The notes under the pieces: model-generated
Database searches by the model: none
What the model was told of the DNA's origin: nothing
Seen by the model: the letters and a program-made list of their open reading frames with translations, nothing else
Shown here: positions 1-7,643 of the stretch, piece after piece
Layout: each line of letters starts with the position of its first letter
Numbering within the stretch: the first letter of the stretch is position 1
Source of the DNA: CAYSQW01 sp964433135
GTDB lineage: Bacteria; Acidobacteriota; Aminicenantia; Aminicenantales; Aminicenantaceae
DNA length: 17,856 nt
Assembly: GCA_964433135.1 (NCBI GenBank)
Contig: CAYSQW010000067.1
Span: 1-17,856 of the forward strand
Reading direction: 5' to 3'
Position numbers and translations under genes: made by a program

Positions 1-29
1 CCCTACCCTCGTATTAAGAAGGAAAAGGC

Positions 30-188
30 ATGGTTCAAAAGACCCGGCACCGAGAGCTGGATGATCCACGGAGCAAGATTGCCGTGGCGGCAAGCCTGTA
101 TATGGTGAGGCGTACCGAGGTACGTCGATCGGGCTGCAACGAAGTCGACATGGTGAGATTGGTTCGGGGGCTAAACCAGATCAAATGA
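30..188 (+). CDS. possible small basic protein, 52 aa (doubtful)
   Basis: An ATG at 30 follows an AAGGA at 19-23 with 6 bases spacing, and the frame runs 52 codons to TGA at 186-188; an in-frame TAA lies just upstream at 15-17. The peptide is rich in Arg/Lys with no recognisable motif, signal peptide or membrane segment. It converges on feoB, and the two 3' ends overlap by a few bases. The same DNA is packed with hairpins (see the 58-182 entry), so the frame may be incidental to a structured RNA. I do not recognise the product. Confidence 0.2.
   Translation: MVQKTRHRELDDPRSKIAVAASLYMVRRTEVRRSGCNEVDMVRLVRGLNQIK
58..182. other. hairpin-rich stretch, possible structured RNA or intron remnant
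   Basis: Consecutive inverted repeats are visible: TTGCCG/CGGCAA (79-84 with 88-93), CGTACC/GGTACG with a 2-nt centre (111-116 with 119-124), GTCGA/TCGAC (124-128 with 145-149) and GATTGGTT with AACCAGATC, one bulge (157-164 with 174-182). A shorter TGG/CCA pair sits at 58-68. None is followed by a T-run, so this is not a classical terminator for feoB. On the plus strand it looks like part of a folded RNA; a truncated group II intron domain is one idea, but this is an impression only. Strand is undetermined because the stems fold either way. Confidence 0.3.
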
Positions 189-2115
189 TGAGGCGGATGA
201 TGATGGAGAGTATTATAGCCACCGAAACATTCAACGCCACCGAGATCAGCGCGATCCGCCGACCGATTTCCTTCCACATGATTGCCACCGTAGAAAGACA
301 AGGGATGAAGAAACTCACGAAGACCGTAAAAACAATCAGCTGCTCCCGCGTAATCGCCGTCATCAAAGCTTGATAATTGACGCCGAGGGCTTGGAGCATC
401 ATGATCATCGATAATTCCTTGCGCAGAAATCCGAATACCAGTGTCACACCGAGTTCCTGAGGCAGCCCCAAGGCTTTTACGACCAGAGGTGAGAGAACGA
501 TATTTACGATACGGTCCAAATGAAAGAACTGCAGCAGGCCCAGTGCCACACTTCCTGCGATCAGGATGGGCCATGCAAATTTAAGGAAGGCTTTCAGCTG
601 GATAACGACTTTATTGACAACATTCCGTAGTGAGGGGATCTTCAAAGAGGGGATTTCGAGAATCAGCCCGGGTGAAGGCGTTTTGAAAAACATGGATATA
701 ACACGACCCAGGATCCCTACCAGCAGCATATTGAAAAAATAAAATCCCACCGCCCAAAACGGTCCCATATAGAAAGCGACCAACGCCAGGATGATCGTGG
801 TGCGTGCCGAACAGGGGATGAAAGGAATCAGCAGCGCCGTGATGATCCGGTCCCGTCTGGATTCCAGGATGCGGGTTGATATAATTGCCGGGACATTGCA
901 GCCGAATCCCAGGATAAAGGGAGAAACCGATTTGCCGTGCAGTCCCATTCGGTGCATGAAAATATCCATAAGAAAACCCGCCCGCGCCAGGTAACCGACA
1001 TCCTCCAGCAGCGCCATGAGGAACAACAGCGGCACAAAATACGGAAGAACGATCGCCACGCCTCCGCCGACTCCCTGCAACAAACCGTCCGTCAGATAAA
1101 AGAGCACTCCTTCACCGAACTGCTGGGAAAGAATTACGCGAAGCTGCTCAAACGGCTGCAGCAGCAATGTTTCCAGCGGATTTCCTACTTTAAAAATGAT
1201 CCAGAAAAATCCCAGGAAAACCGCCAGCAGGATGATATACCCGAAAAGCGGGTGCATGATCAAATCGTCCAGCTTCTCCAGGGTTCCAGAAACCCTCCCC
1301 CGTTTTACTTTTGCGTTTTCTTCAAATATTTTCATGGCCAGGTGATGCCGTTCCGCGGCGATCACCTCATATGCGGGCACATTGTGCATACGCTCCAAAT
1401 CCTGTTTAACCTGGGACAGGGCTCGTGTAAGTTCCGGACTGATGAATCCCAGCATCTTATGAAAGAAACTCTTCTCGAGTTCAATCATTTTCACGGCGGT
1501 GAAACGCCGGTTAGCCACCACGGGAAAATCTTCAGGGATGCTTTCCATCAGATCCGAGACCGCTTCTTCGACATCCCTGGACCATGTCAACACAGGGGGA
1601 ACCTGCTTCACTTCCAGGATTCGAACCACCGTTTCCAACAGTTCTTTGATCCCTCGACCATGGGATGCGATGGTGGGGATTACAGGAATGCCCAATCGAT
1701 TGGACAATTTTTGCGCATCGATGACGATTCCCTTTTTTTCCGCCAAATCAACCATATTCAACGCCACCACCATGGGAAATCGAAGCTCCATGAGTTCGAA
1801 AGTCATTTCAAGGGAACGCCCCAGCGTCGAGGCGTCGACGACATTGATCATGATATCGGGTTTTTCCTGAAACAGGTGCGAAAGAGCTACCTTTTCCGCG
1901 TCGTCGGTCGGATTCAGAGAATACGTTCCGGGAAGATCGATGATGTTGAGGATTTTTCCATTGACATTGACTTTACTGTGAGTGTGGGAAACGGTGGTGC
2001 CCGGGAAATTGGAAGTTTCGGCTCTCAGACCCGCCGCGGCATTAAATAAAGTGCTTTTTCCGCAGTTAGGCTGTCCGATAAAAATGACATCCGGGTGTTT
2101 ATTGTTCGTCGTCAA
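181..2115 (-). CDS. feoB: FeoB, GTP-gated ferrous iron transporter
   Basis: Inner-membrane Fe(II) uptake permease driven or gated by an N-terminal G protein domain. Near the N terminus it carries G1 GQPNCGKST, a G2 region with TSNFPGTT, G3 DLPG and G4 NMVD, followed by a helical domain. The membrane part has the two Gate regions of FeoB: GFGCNVPAI with IPFIPCSART, then FGFLRKELSM with PCLSTVAIMWKE near the C terminus. At about 644 aa it is at the short end of the family but complete. No ATG precedes the GTPase domain; candidate starts are TTG codons at 2142, 2124 and 2115. I chose 2115 because homology starts only about five residues later. All overlap the 3' end of feoA, indicating translational coupling. 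Stop TGA is at 181-183. Confidence 0.95.
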   Translation of the reverse strand: MTTNNKHPDVIFIGQPNCGKSTLFNAAAGLRAETSNFPGTTVSHTHSKVNVNGKILNIIDLPGTYSLNPTDDAEKVALSHLFQEKPDIMINVVDASTLGRSLEMTFELMELRFPMVVALNMVDLAEKKGIVIDAQKLSNRLGIPVIPTIASHGRGIKELLETVVRILEVKQVPPVLTWSRDVEEAVSDLMESIPEDFPVVANRRFTAVKMIELEKSFFHKMLGFISPELTRALSQVKQDLERMHNVPAYEVIAAERHHLAMKIFEENAKVKRGRVSGTLEKLDDLIMHPLFGYIILLAVFLGFFWIIFKVGNPLETLLLQPFEQLRVILSQQFGEGVLFYLTDGLLQGVGGGVAIVLPYFVPLLFLMALLEDVGYLARAGFLMDIFMHRMGLHGKSVSPFILGFGCNVPAIISTRILESRRDRIITALLIPFIPCSARTTIILALVAFYMGPFWAVGFYFFNMLLVGILGRVISMFFKTPSPGLILEIPSLKIPSLRNVVNKVVIQLKAFLKFAWPILIAGSVALGLLQFFHLDRIVNIVLSPLVVKALGLPQELGVTLVFGFLRKELSMIMMLQALGVNYQALMTAITREQLIVFTVFVSFFIPCLSTVAIMWKEIGRRIALISVALNVSVAIILSIIIRLII

Positions 2116-2344
2116 TGATCTCAACCATAATCTTCTGAGCAATACCCCGGCCTACGGCGACTGACGTATCGGAAGTAAGGTTCTTGATCAGAATCGGTCC
2201 CCGCAAAATCGACCGGGAATCCAGGACAATCTCATCATCTTTATGAAACCCTAAAGACAGTAATCGACGGCGGATGCCGTGTCCCCCCAAAACATCGAAG
2301 ATCCTGAGCCTCTTGCTGCGAGGCGCTTCTATTAAACTCATCAT
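2099..2344 (-). CDS. feoA: FeoA, small SH3-like ferrous iron transport protein
   Basis: An 81-aa cytoplasmic FeoA-domain protein that assists FeoB. The family hallmarks are visible: a hydrophobic N-terminal strand, GGHGIRRRLLSLGF (the 'G.....RL..LG' signature), then DSRSILRGPILIK and a C-terminal SVAVGRGIAQKIMVEI strand. It lies directly upstream of feoB on the same strand and overlaps its 5' end. Two adjacent ATGs (2344 and 2341) could start it; the nearest purine-rich site, AAAGGA, is about 16 bases upstream, longer than usual, so initiation may be weak. No FeoC-like gene is seen. Confidence 0.9.
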   Translation of the reverse strand: MMSLIEAPRSKRLRIFDVLGGHGIRRRLLSLGFHKDDEIVLDSRSILRGPILIKNLTSDTSVAVGRGIAQKIMVEIIDDEQ

Positions 2345-2417
2345 CGGATATTGCCAACGATCCTTTCATTCAAAACCGTTCAATCAGAGAAAATTGAAAT
2401 GAATAGATTAACAAGAG

Positions 2418-2446
2418 ATGATAATGAAAACCACAAAAAAAAGCAA
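2418..2446 (-). promoter_or_regulatory. candidate feoAB promoter with Fur-like box
   Basis: On the minus strand TTGCTT (2446-2441) is separated by 17 bases from TATCAT (2423-2418), a fair sigma-70 promoter about 75 bases upstream of feoA. Overlapping the -10 side, plus-strand bases 2420-2438 begin GATAATGA and match the 19-bp Fur consensus at 13 positions by hand count. Iron/Fur control of feoAB is common, so the placement is sensible, but the right half of the box is poor. Confidence 0.4.
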
Positions 2447-2458
2447 GCGAACTCAGCT

Positions 2459-2578
2459 CTAAGATACGTAAAGCGACAGCATACCCCCCAGCCGCCACAA
2501 TGAAAAACGGGCAGGATCAATGAAGCCGTCCCCCTGAGTGATTCTCTTCTCGGCGATCTGGATCCCGCATATTGCCAC
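2459..2578 (-). CDS. possible 39-aa peptide upstream of feoA (doubtful)
   Basis: A GTG at 2578 preceded by AAAGAGG with about 6 bases spacing opens a 39-codon frame ending in TAG at 2459. The peptide begins VAICGIQIAEKR and has a mildly hydrophobic C terminus, with no known motif. Its start lies within one copy of a short sequence that recurs just in front of feoA. It would be transcribed upstream of the proposed feoAB promoter. It could be a chance frame or a decayed gene end. Confidence 0.15.
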   Translation of the reverse strand: MAICGIQIAEKRITQGDGFIDPARFSLWRLGGMLSLYVS

Positions 2579-2611
2579 GATCCGCCTCTTTACGATTAAT
2601 CGCCTTCCAAA

Positions 2612-2641
2612 TTGACAATGTTCAGGGTTTCCGTTTACAAT
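2612..2641 (+). promoter_or_regulatory. strong sigma-70 promoter of secA
   Basis: A perfect TTGACA (2612-2617) and TACAAT (2636-2641, 5 of 6) are spaced 18 bases apart. Transcription would be expected to begin around 2647-2651. The secA start codon chosen from family similarity is ATG at 2651, so the 5' UTR would be 0-4 bases and there is no room for a Shine-Dalgarno site. Confidence 0.65.
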
Positions 2642-2650
2642 GGTGCACAA

Positions 2651-5251
2651 ATGTACAAATGGATTCTTCAAAAGATTTTTGGGACAAAAACCGAGCGTGA
2701 TCTCAAGAAAATCCAGCCCTTTGTGGCCGCAATAAACCAACTTGAATCGGAGATGAAAGCACTCTCCGACAGTCGGCTGCGCGCAAAAACCGGAGAGTTC
2801 AAGGAAAAACTCTCACGCGGAGCTTCGCTCGACGATGTTCTGATCGAGAGTTTTGCCGTCGTCCGTGAAGCTTCACGCCGTACCCTCAAGATGCGGCATT
2901 TCGACGTACAGCTTGTCGGCGGAATCGTCCTGCATCAAGGTAAAATCTCCGAGATGAAAACCGGAGAAGGAAAAACCTTGGTCGCCACCTTGCCGACATA
3001 TTTGAACGCCCTGGAAGGAAAGGGGGTTCACCTGGTAACGGTCAATGATTACCTGGCTCGGCGTGATGCGGAATGGATGGGCCCTATTTATGATTTTTTG
3101 GGACTTTCCGTCGGGGTCATTCAACATGACATCCCGGAATCCGAGAGATACGACGCCTACCGCCGCGATATCACCTACGGCACCAACAACGAGTTCGGAT
3201 TCGACTACCTCCGCGACAACATGAAGTTCCGCCTCACCGATCTGGTTCAAAGAGATTATAACTATGCAATCGTCGATGAAGTGGACAGCATCCTCATCGA
3301 CGAGGCCCGAACCCCATTGATCATATCGGGCCCAACGGACGAATCGACCGCCATCTACTATAAAGTGGACACACTGGTGCGCCGCCTGCGCAAGGAAAAG
3401 CATTTCACAATGGATGAAAAGGCTCGAACCGTTGCTCTCAGTGAGGAAGGCGTAGCCGAGGCGGAGAAGCAGCTGAAGGTCAGCAACCTTTATGACCTTT
3501 CCCATATGGATACCATCCATGCCATCAACCAGGCCTTGAAAGCTCACCAGCTCTTTCGCAAAGATGTCGATTACATGGTAAAAGAAGGCAAAGTGATCAT
3601 CGTCGATGAGTTCACCGGACGCTTGATGCCGGGACGACGCTACAGCGATGGACTCCACCAGGCTTTGGAAGCAAAGGAAAAAGTCAGGATTGAACAGGAA
3701 TACCAGACGCTGGCTTCGGTCACCTTCCAAAACTACTTCCGCATGTACGACAAACTGGCAGGGATGACAGGGACGGCCGTCACCGAAGCCCCGGAATTTC
3801 AATCGATTTACAAACTCGACGTCGTCGAGATCCCCACCAATAGACCTCTCATCCGGCTCGAACATCCCGACGTCATATACCGGACCGAAAAAGAAAAATG
3901 GGCCGCCGTCGTCGAGGAGATCGTCGCGAACAATAAAAAAGGCCGCCCGGTCCTGGTCGGAACCATCTCCATCGAAAATTCGGAACACCTCAGTAAACTG
4001 CTTCGAAAACAAGGGATCAAGCACGTCGTCCTCAACGCCAAGTACCACGAGCAGGAAGCCACGATCATCGCTCAAGCGGGTCGTATAGGCGGCACCACGA
4101 TCGCCACCAACATGGCGGGACGTGGAGTCGACATTCTGCTGGGAGGGAATCCGGATTACCTTACTCTCGAGATGGTCAAGAAGCAGGGCAAGAATGTAAA
4201 GGATCTTCCTCCCGAGGAGTTGGAAAAACTTCGCCTGAAAGCGGTATCCCAGACAGCCAGCGATCACGACCGTGTCATAGAAATGGGCGGACTGCACATC
4301 ATAGGCACCGAACGACACGAAGCCCGCCGCATCGACAATCAGCTTCGCGGACGAGCCGGCCGACAGGGAGACCCCGGTTCCTCGCGCTTCTACCTCTCCA
4401 TGGAAGACGACCTGATGCGCATCTTCGGGAGCGAACGGATTTCCGGAATGATGTCCCGCATCGGCATGGAGGACGGCATTCCCATCGAACACAATCTGGT
4501 AACCAAGGCCATCGAACGAGCTCAGAAACAAGTGGAAGGCCAGAATTTCTCCATACGGAAACACCTGCTCGAATACGACGATGTGATGAACAAGCAGCGG
4601 GAATCCATATATAAGCTGCGTCGGGAAATCCTTTCCGGTAAAAACCTGCGGGATAACGTACGTAAATTGATCGAAACCCTCTGCGAATGGTTTCTTGAAA
4701 ACAACACGCCTAAAGAGAAGTCGCCTGAAGATTGGGATGTTTCCGGCCTCGCCAAATCCATCGGGACACAGTTCGGGTTCGATCTCGAGACCCTGGGGAT
4801 CGATTGGGAATCCATCCATTTCGACGAACTCAGAACCCAGCTGATAACCACGCTCAATGATGAATATGACAAAAAAGCCGCTCTCATCGGCGAGGATCGC
4901 CTGCGCGAATTCGAACGCATGATTGAACTGCAGATCATCGACAATCAGTGGAAAGACCATCTCCTCGCCATGGACTATCTCAAGGAAGGGATCGGTCTAC
5001 GGGGCTACGGGCAGCGGGATCCGCTGGTGGAATATAAGAAAGAAAGCTACGAGATGTTTCAATCGATGATGGACAGGATCGAAGAAGAAGTCATTCGGTA
5101 CCTGTTCCTGCTGCAACCGGTCGAAGAAACGGATATTCCCAAGCGGAAAGAGCAGCCGATGTTCTATCAACAGCCCGGGGGCGCTCCCGCACGCGGGCAA
5201 AAAAAGGCACGCTCCATGATCCCTAAGAAAAGAAAGAAGAAAAAGAGATGA
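2651..5251 (+). CDS. secA: SecA, preprotein translocase ATPase
   Basis: Peripheral membrane ATPase that pushes unfolded preproteins through SecYEG. At 866 aa it is complete for the family. It shows Walker A MKTGEGKTL (about residues 102-110), the DEVDS/DEAR Walker B region, the GMTGTAVTE segment, MAGRGVDILLGG, and GTERHEARRIDNQLRGRAGRQGD with the arginine fingers, followed by the wing/scaffold region ending near LRGYGQRDPLVEYKKE. The ATG at 2651 gives the usual start (MYKWILQKIFG); upstream in-frame codons give an atypical extension and overlap the promoter. The C-terminal zinc-binding tail (CPCGSG type) found in many SecAs is absent and is replaced by a basic end, MIPKKRKKKKR. guaB follows after 9 bases. 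Confidence 0.97.
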   Translation: MYKWILQKIFGTKTERDLKKIQPFVAAINQLESEMKALSDSRLRAKTGEFKEKLSRGASLDDVLIESFAVVREASRRTLKMRHFDVQLVGGIVLHQGKISEMKTGEGKTLVATLPTYLNALEGKGVHLVTVNDYLARRDAEWMGPIYDFLGLSVGVIQHDIPESERYDAYRRDITYGTNNEFGFDYLRDNMKFRLTDLVQRDYNYAIVDEVDSILIDEARTPLIISGPTDESTAIYYKVDTLVRRLRKEKHFTMDEKARTVALSEEGVAEAEKQLKVSNLYDLSHMDTIHAINQALKAHQLFRKDVDYMVKEGKVIIVDEFTGRLMPGRRYSDGLHQALEAKEKVRIEQEYQTLASVTFQNYFRMYDKLAGMTGTAVTEAPEFQSIYKLDVVEIPTNRPLIRLEHPDVIYRTEKEKWAAVVEEIVANNKKGRPVLVGTISIENSEHLSKLLRKQGIKHVVLNAKYHEQEATIIAQAGRIGGTTIATNMAGRGVDILLGGNPDYLTLEMVKKQGKNVKDLPPEELEKLRLKAVSQTASDHDRVIEMGGLHIIGTERHEARRIDNQLRGRAGRQGDPGSSRFYLSMEDDLMRIFGSERISGMMSRIGMEDGIPIEHNLVTKAIERAQKQVEGQNFSIRKHLLEYDDVMNKQRESIYKLRREILSGKNLRDNVRKLIETLCEWFLENNTPKEKSPEDWDVSGLAKSIGTQFGFDLETLGIDWESIHFDELRTQLITTLNDEYDKKAALIGEDRLREFERMIELQIIDNQWKDHLLAMDYLKEGIGLRGYGQRDPLVEYKKESYEMFQSMMDRIEEEVIRYLFLLQPVEETDIPKRKEQPMFYQQPGGAPARGQKKARSMIPKKRKKKKR

Positions 5252-5260
5252 GGAGGGAAT

Positions 5261-6724
5261 ATGTTGGATGAAAAGATCAAGCAAGGTTTGACATTCGACG
5301 ATGTTCTGGTCCTGCCTGCAAAATCGGATGTTCTTCCCGTCAATGCCGACGTATCGACACGCCTCAGCCGCAACATATCTCTCAATATCCCTATCATCAG
5401 CTCCGCCATGGATACGGTAACGGAATCCAGGATGGCTATCGCCTTGGCTCAGCACGGCGGGATCGGGATCATCCATAAAAACATGCCTGTCGAAAAACAG
5501 GCCGAAGAAGTCGACAGGGTCAAGCGTCACGAAAGCGGAATGATCGTCAATCCCATCACCATGAATCCCCGGAACAAAATCTTCGAAGCTCAGGAAGTCA
5601 TGCGCAAGTACGGGATATCCGGCCTGCCGATTACGGATGACGACGACAAACTCAGGGGGATTCTGACCAACCGCGACATCCGCTTCGAAACGCGCCTGAA
5701 CATCGCCATCGAAGAAGTCATGACAAAAGACCTGATCACGGTTCCGGTGGGGACATCGCTCGAAGAGGCTGAAAAATTATTTCACAAACACAAAATCGAA
5801 AAGATTCTGATGGTCGATGATCAGTACCGTTTGAAAGGTTTGATCACCTATAAAGACATCCTCAAACGCATCCAATACCCCAACGCCTGTAAGGATAAGC
5901 TGGGCCAGCTCCGGGTGGGCGCCGCGCTGGGTGTCAGCGCCGACACTTTGGAAAGAGCCGCGGCACTGGTGGCCGCCAAAGTCGATATTTTGGTCGTCGA
6001 CACGGCGCACGGCCATACCCAAAAAGTCAAGGAAGTCATCCAAATGATCAGGAATCGATTCCCCGATCAGGAACTTATAGCCGGGAACATCGCCACCGCC
6101 GAAGCAGCCGAGGATCTCATCGACCTCGGAGTCGATGCGGTCAAGGTCGGAGTGGGCCCCGGATCCATCTGCACAACCCGCATCATCAGCGGAGCCGGGA
6201 TCCCCCAGATAACGGCCATCGCGGATGTTTACAAAATCACCAAAACCCGAAACATCCCCCTGATCGCCGACGGCGGCATCAAATATTCAGGCGATATCAC
6301 CAAAGCCATCGTCGCCGGGGCCGACTCGGTGATGATGGGAAGCCTGCTTGCCGGCGCCGATGAATCCCCTGGAGAAGTCGTGATCTATCAAGGACGCTCT
6401 TACAAAACCTACCGCGGGATGGGATCGATCGAGGCCATGCGGGGAGGCAGCCGGGATCGATACTTCCAGGACGGTCTTCCCAGCAGCAGCAAGCTCGTTC
6501 CCGAAGGGATCGAGGGACGCGTTCCCTATAAAGGCTCGGTAGGACATATCATCCATATGATGGTGGGAGGGCTGAAAAGCGGGATGGGCTATGCCGGGTG
6601 CCTCAGCATACCGGATCTTCAGAAAAGAGCCCATTTTATCCGCATAACGCCGTCCGGAATCCGTGAGAGCCACGTACACGACGTCATCATTACCAAGGAA
6701 GCCCCGAATTACCGGTTGGACTGA
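5261..6724 (+). CDS. guaB: GuaB, IMP dehydrogenase
   Basis: Cytosolic enzyme oxidising IMP to XMP with NAD+, the committed step of GMP synthesis. The 487-aa protein has a TIM barrel interrupted by two CBS domains (about residues 95-150 and 153-205). The catalytic loop reads GPGSICTTR with the active-site Cys at 304; ADGGIKYSGD and the flap region GSRDRYF follow. Start ATG at 5261 is preceded by a strong GAGGAGGG site. It lies 9 bases after secA, so the two are probably cotranscribed. Nothing in the sequence departs from the family. Confidence 0.97.
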   Translation: MLDEKIKQGLTFDDVLVLPAKSDVLPVNADVSTRLSRNISLNIPIISSAMDTVTESRMAIALAQHGGIGIIHKNMPVEKQAEEVDRVKRHESGMIVNPITMNPRNKIFEAQEVMRKYGISGLPITDDDDKLRGILTNRDIRFETRLNIAIEEVMTKDLITVPVGTSLEEAEKLFHKHKIEKILMVDDQYRLKGLITYKDILKRIQYPNACKDKLGQLRVGAALGVSADTLERAAALVAAKVDILVVDTAHGHTQKVKEVIQMIRNRFPDQELIAGNIATAEAAEDLIDLGVDAVKVGVGPGSICTTRIISGAGIPQITAIADVYKITKTRNIPLIADGGIKYSGDITKAIVAGADSVMMGSLLAGADESPGEVVIYQGRSYKTYRGMGSIEAMRGGSRDRYFQDGLPSSSKLVPEGIEGRVPYKGSVGHIIHMMVGGLKSGMGYAGCLSIPDLQKRAHFIRITPSGIRESHVHDVIITKEAPNYRLD

Positions 6725-6736
6725 CCGCGGCTTTTT
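6712..6736 (+). terminator. weak intrinsic terminator after guaB
   Basis: CCGGT at 6712-6716 can pair with ACCGCGG (one bulged C) just past the stop codon, and the hairpin is followed by C and five Ts. The stem includes the end of the guaB coding region. It is short and imperfect, so efficiency is uncertain. Confidence 0.3.
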
Positions 6737-6805
6737 CTGGATCACAACATGTATTTAATCCTATAAGGAAGTCCGTAAAAACATATCCGCTCCTCCGGCA
6801 GCCAT

Positions 6806-6834
6806 TTGCCCTTTTCTGCTCCCGTCATTATAAT
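6806..6834 (+). promoter_or_regulatory. promoter of the cytochrome/rubredoxin-FTR operon
   Basis: TTGCCC (6806-6811), 17 bases, then a perfect TATAAT (6829-6834). Transcription should begin near 6841, leaving about 27 bases of leader that contain the GGAGGT ribosome site of the first gene. No clear operator dyad is seen around it. Confidence 0.6.
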
Positions 6835-6867
6835 GGTACGGTGTAATTTTCGGGAAGGAGGTTTCGG

Positions 6868-7581
6868 GTGTCTATTTATCTCTGGCAGTCGCTGCTTGCG
6901 ATAGCGTTTTTTATCTTCGCCTTGGCGGCTTTCTTTACCATGTTCGCCGTGATGGGAAAAATGGAATTGAAAGCATCAACGCAGCGGCTCCGCAGCCGGC
7001 ACAAGATTTTCGGCGGTTTATTCGTTTTGATTTTGATCGTTCAGAGCTTGGTCAGCCTAAGACACGTCCAAATCATGGGAGATCAGCTTTCTCTGCGTGC
7101 CGTCCTCCATGCGGTACTGGCTTTGACCTTGATCGTCGTCTTTTCTCTTAAAATCCTCTCGGTAAAATACTTTAAAAAGTTCATGAAGTTTGCTCCGGCA
7201 TTGGGCATGATCATCATATCTCTGGTTTTTCTGGTCACGGCCACCTCCGCCGGTTACTTTTTCCTGCGCATGAAACAGCCGATTTCCTCTTTAGAATCTC
7301 AGATTTCCGATTTCACCGACATTGCGGGCGTACCTGAAAACGGACAGCGTATATTCCGGAACCGGTGTGAAACCTGCCATGTCCCGGACAGCGACCGCCG
7401 GAAGACAGGCCCGGGAATGAAAGGGATCCTTGCCCGGGAAAAACTGCCTTCCAGCGAACGCCCGGCAACCGCAGCCAATATCATCGAGCAGCTGCACCGC
7501 CCCCTTCGCACCATGCCGGCCTTCCCCGGCCTTTCACAGCGGGAACTGGCCGACCTTCTCAGCTATCTGGAAACCCTGTAA
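6868..7581 (+). CDS. membrane protein with four TM helices and C-terminal cytochrome c domain
   Basis: A 237-aa protein with hydrophobic segments at about residues 5-29, 47-64, 78-97 and 112-133, then a soluble class I cytochrome c domain containing CETCH (Cys167, Cys170, His171) and a likely distal Met216 in TMPAFPGL. The c domain should face outside the cytoplasm, where c-heme is attached. His45, His66 and His81 lie at or near membrane helices and could ligate a b-type heme, which is inference. I cannot name the membrane domain with confidence. Start GTG at 6868 has GGAGGT six bases... upstream in good position. As first gene of the operon, its likely job is to pass electrons across or to the membrane for the downstream redox proteins. 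Confidence 0.8.
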   Translation: MSIYLWQSLLAIAFFIFALAAFFTMFAVMGKMELKASTQRLRSRHKIFGGLFVLILIVQSLVSLRHVQIMGDQLSLRAVLHAVLALTLIVVFSLKILSVKYFKKFMKFAPALGMIIISLVFLVTATSAGYFFLRMKQPISSLESQISDFTDIAGVPENGQRIFRNRCETCHVPDSDRRKTGPGMKGILAREKLPSSERPATAANIIEQLHRPLRTMPAFPGLSQRELADLLSYLETL

Positions 7582-7643
7582 GCGTCCGGAGGATTTGACT
7601 TTTTTCCAAAGATCAATAAATTTTATGACTAAGGAGGATGGAC

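Larger units (their letters stand above)
2345..2650. other. divergent intergenic region feoA / secA
   Basis: About 306 bases separate feoA (minus) from secA (plus). The left part holds the candidate feoAB promoter, the right end holds the secA promoter, and a doubtful 39-codon minus-strand ORF lies between them. A near-repeat is present: ATATTGCCAACGATCC at 2348-2363 and ATATTGCCACGATCC at 2569-2583, differing by one base insertion. I see no RNA gene or terminator here. Confidence 0.6.

Noticed and set aside
35..574. 179-codon minus-strand frame running past the end of feoB
   Set aside because: Overlaps the feoB C terminus in another frame with low-complexity Ser/Arg translation and no start signal.
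937..2049. 370-codon plus-strand frame opposite feoB
   Set aside because: Antisense to the FeoB GTPase and membrane core; the His/Gln/Arg-rich translation has no recognisable domain or ribosome site.
2873..4960. Very long open frame on the minus strand opposite secA
   Set aside because: It is fully antisense to a clear SecA and its translation shows no family motif; long mirror frames arise from the codon bias of secA.
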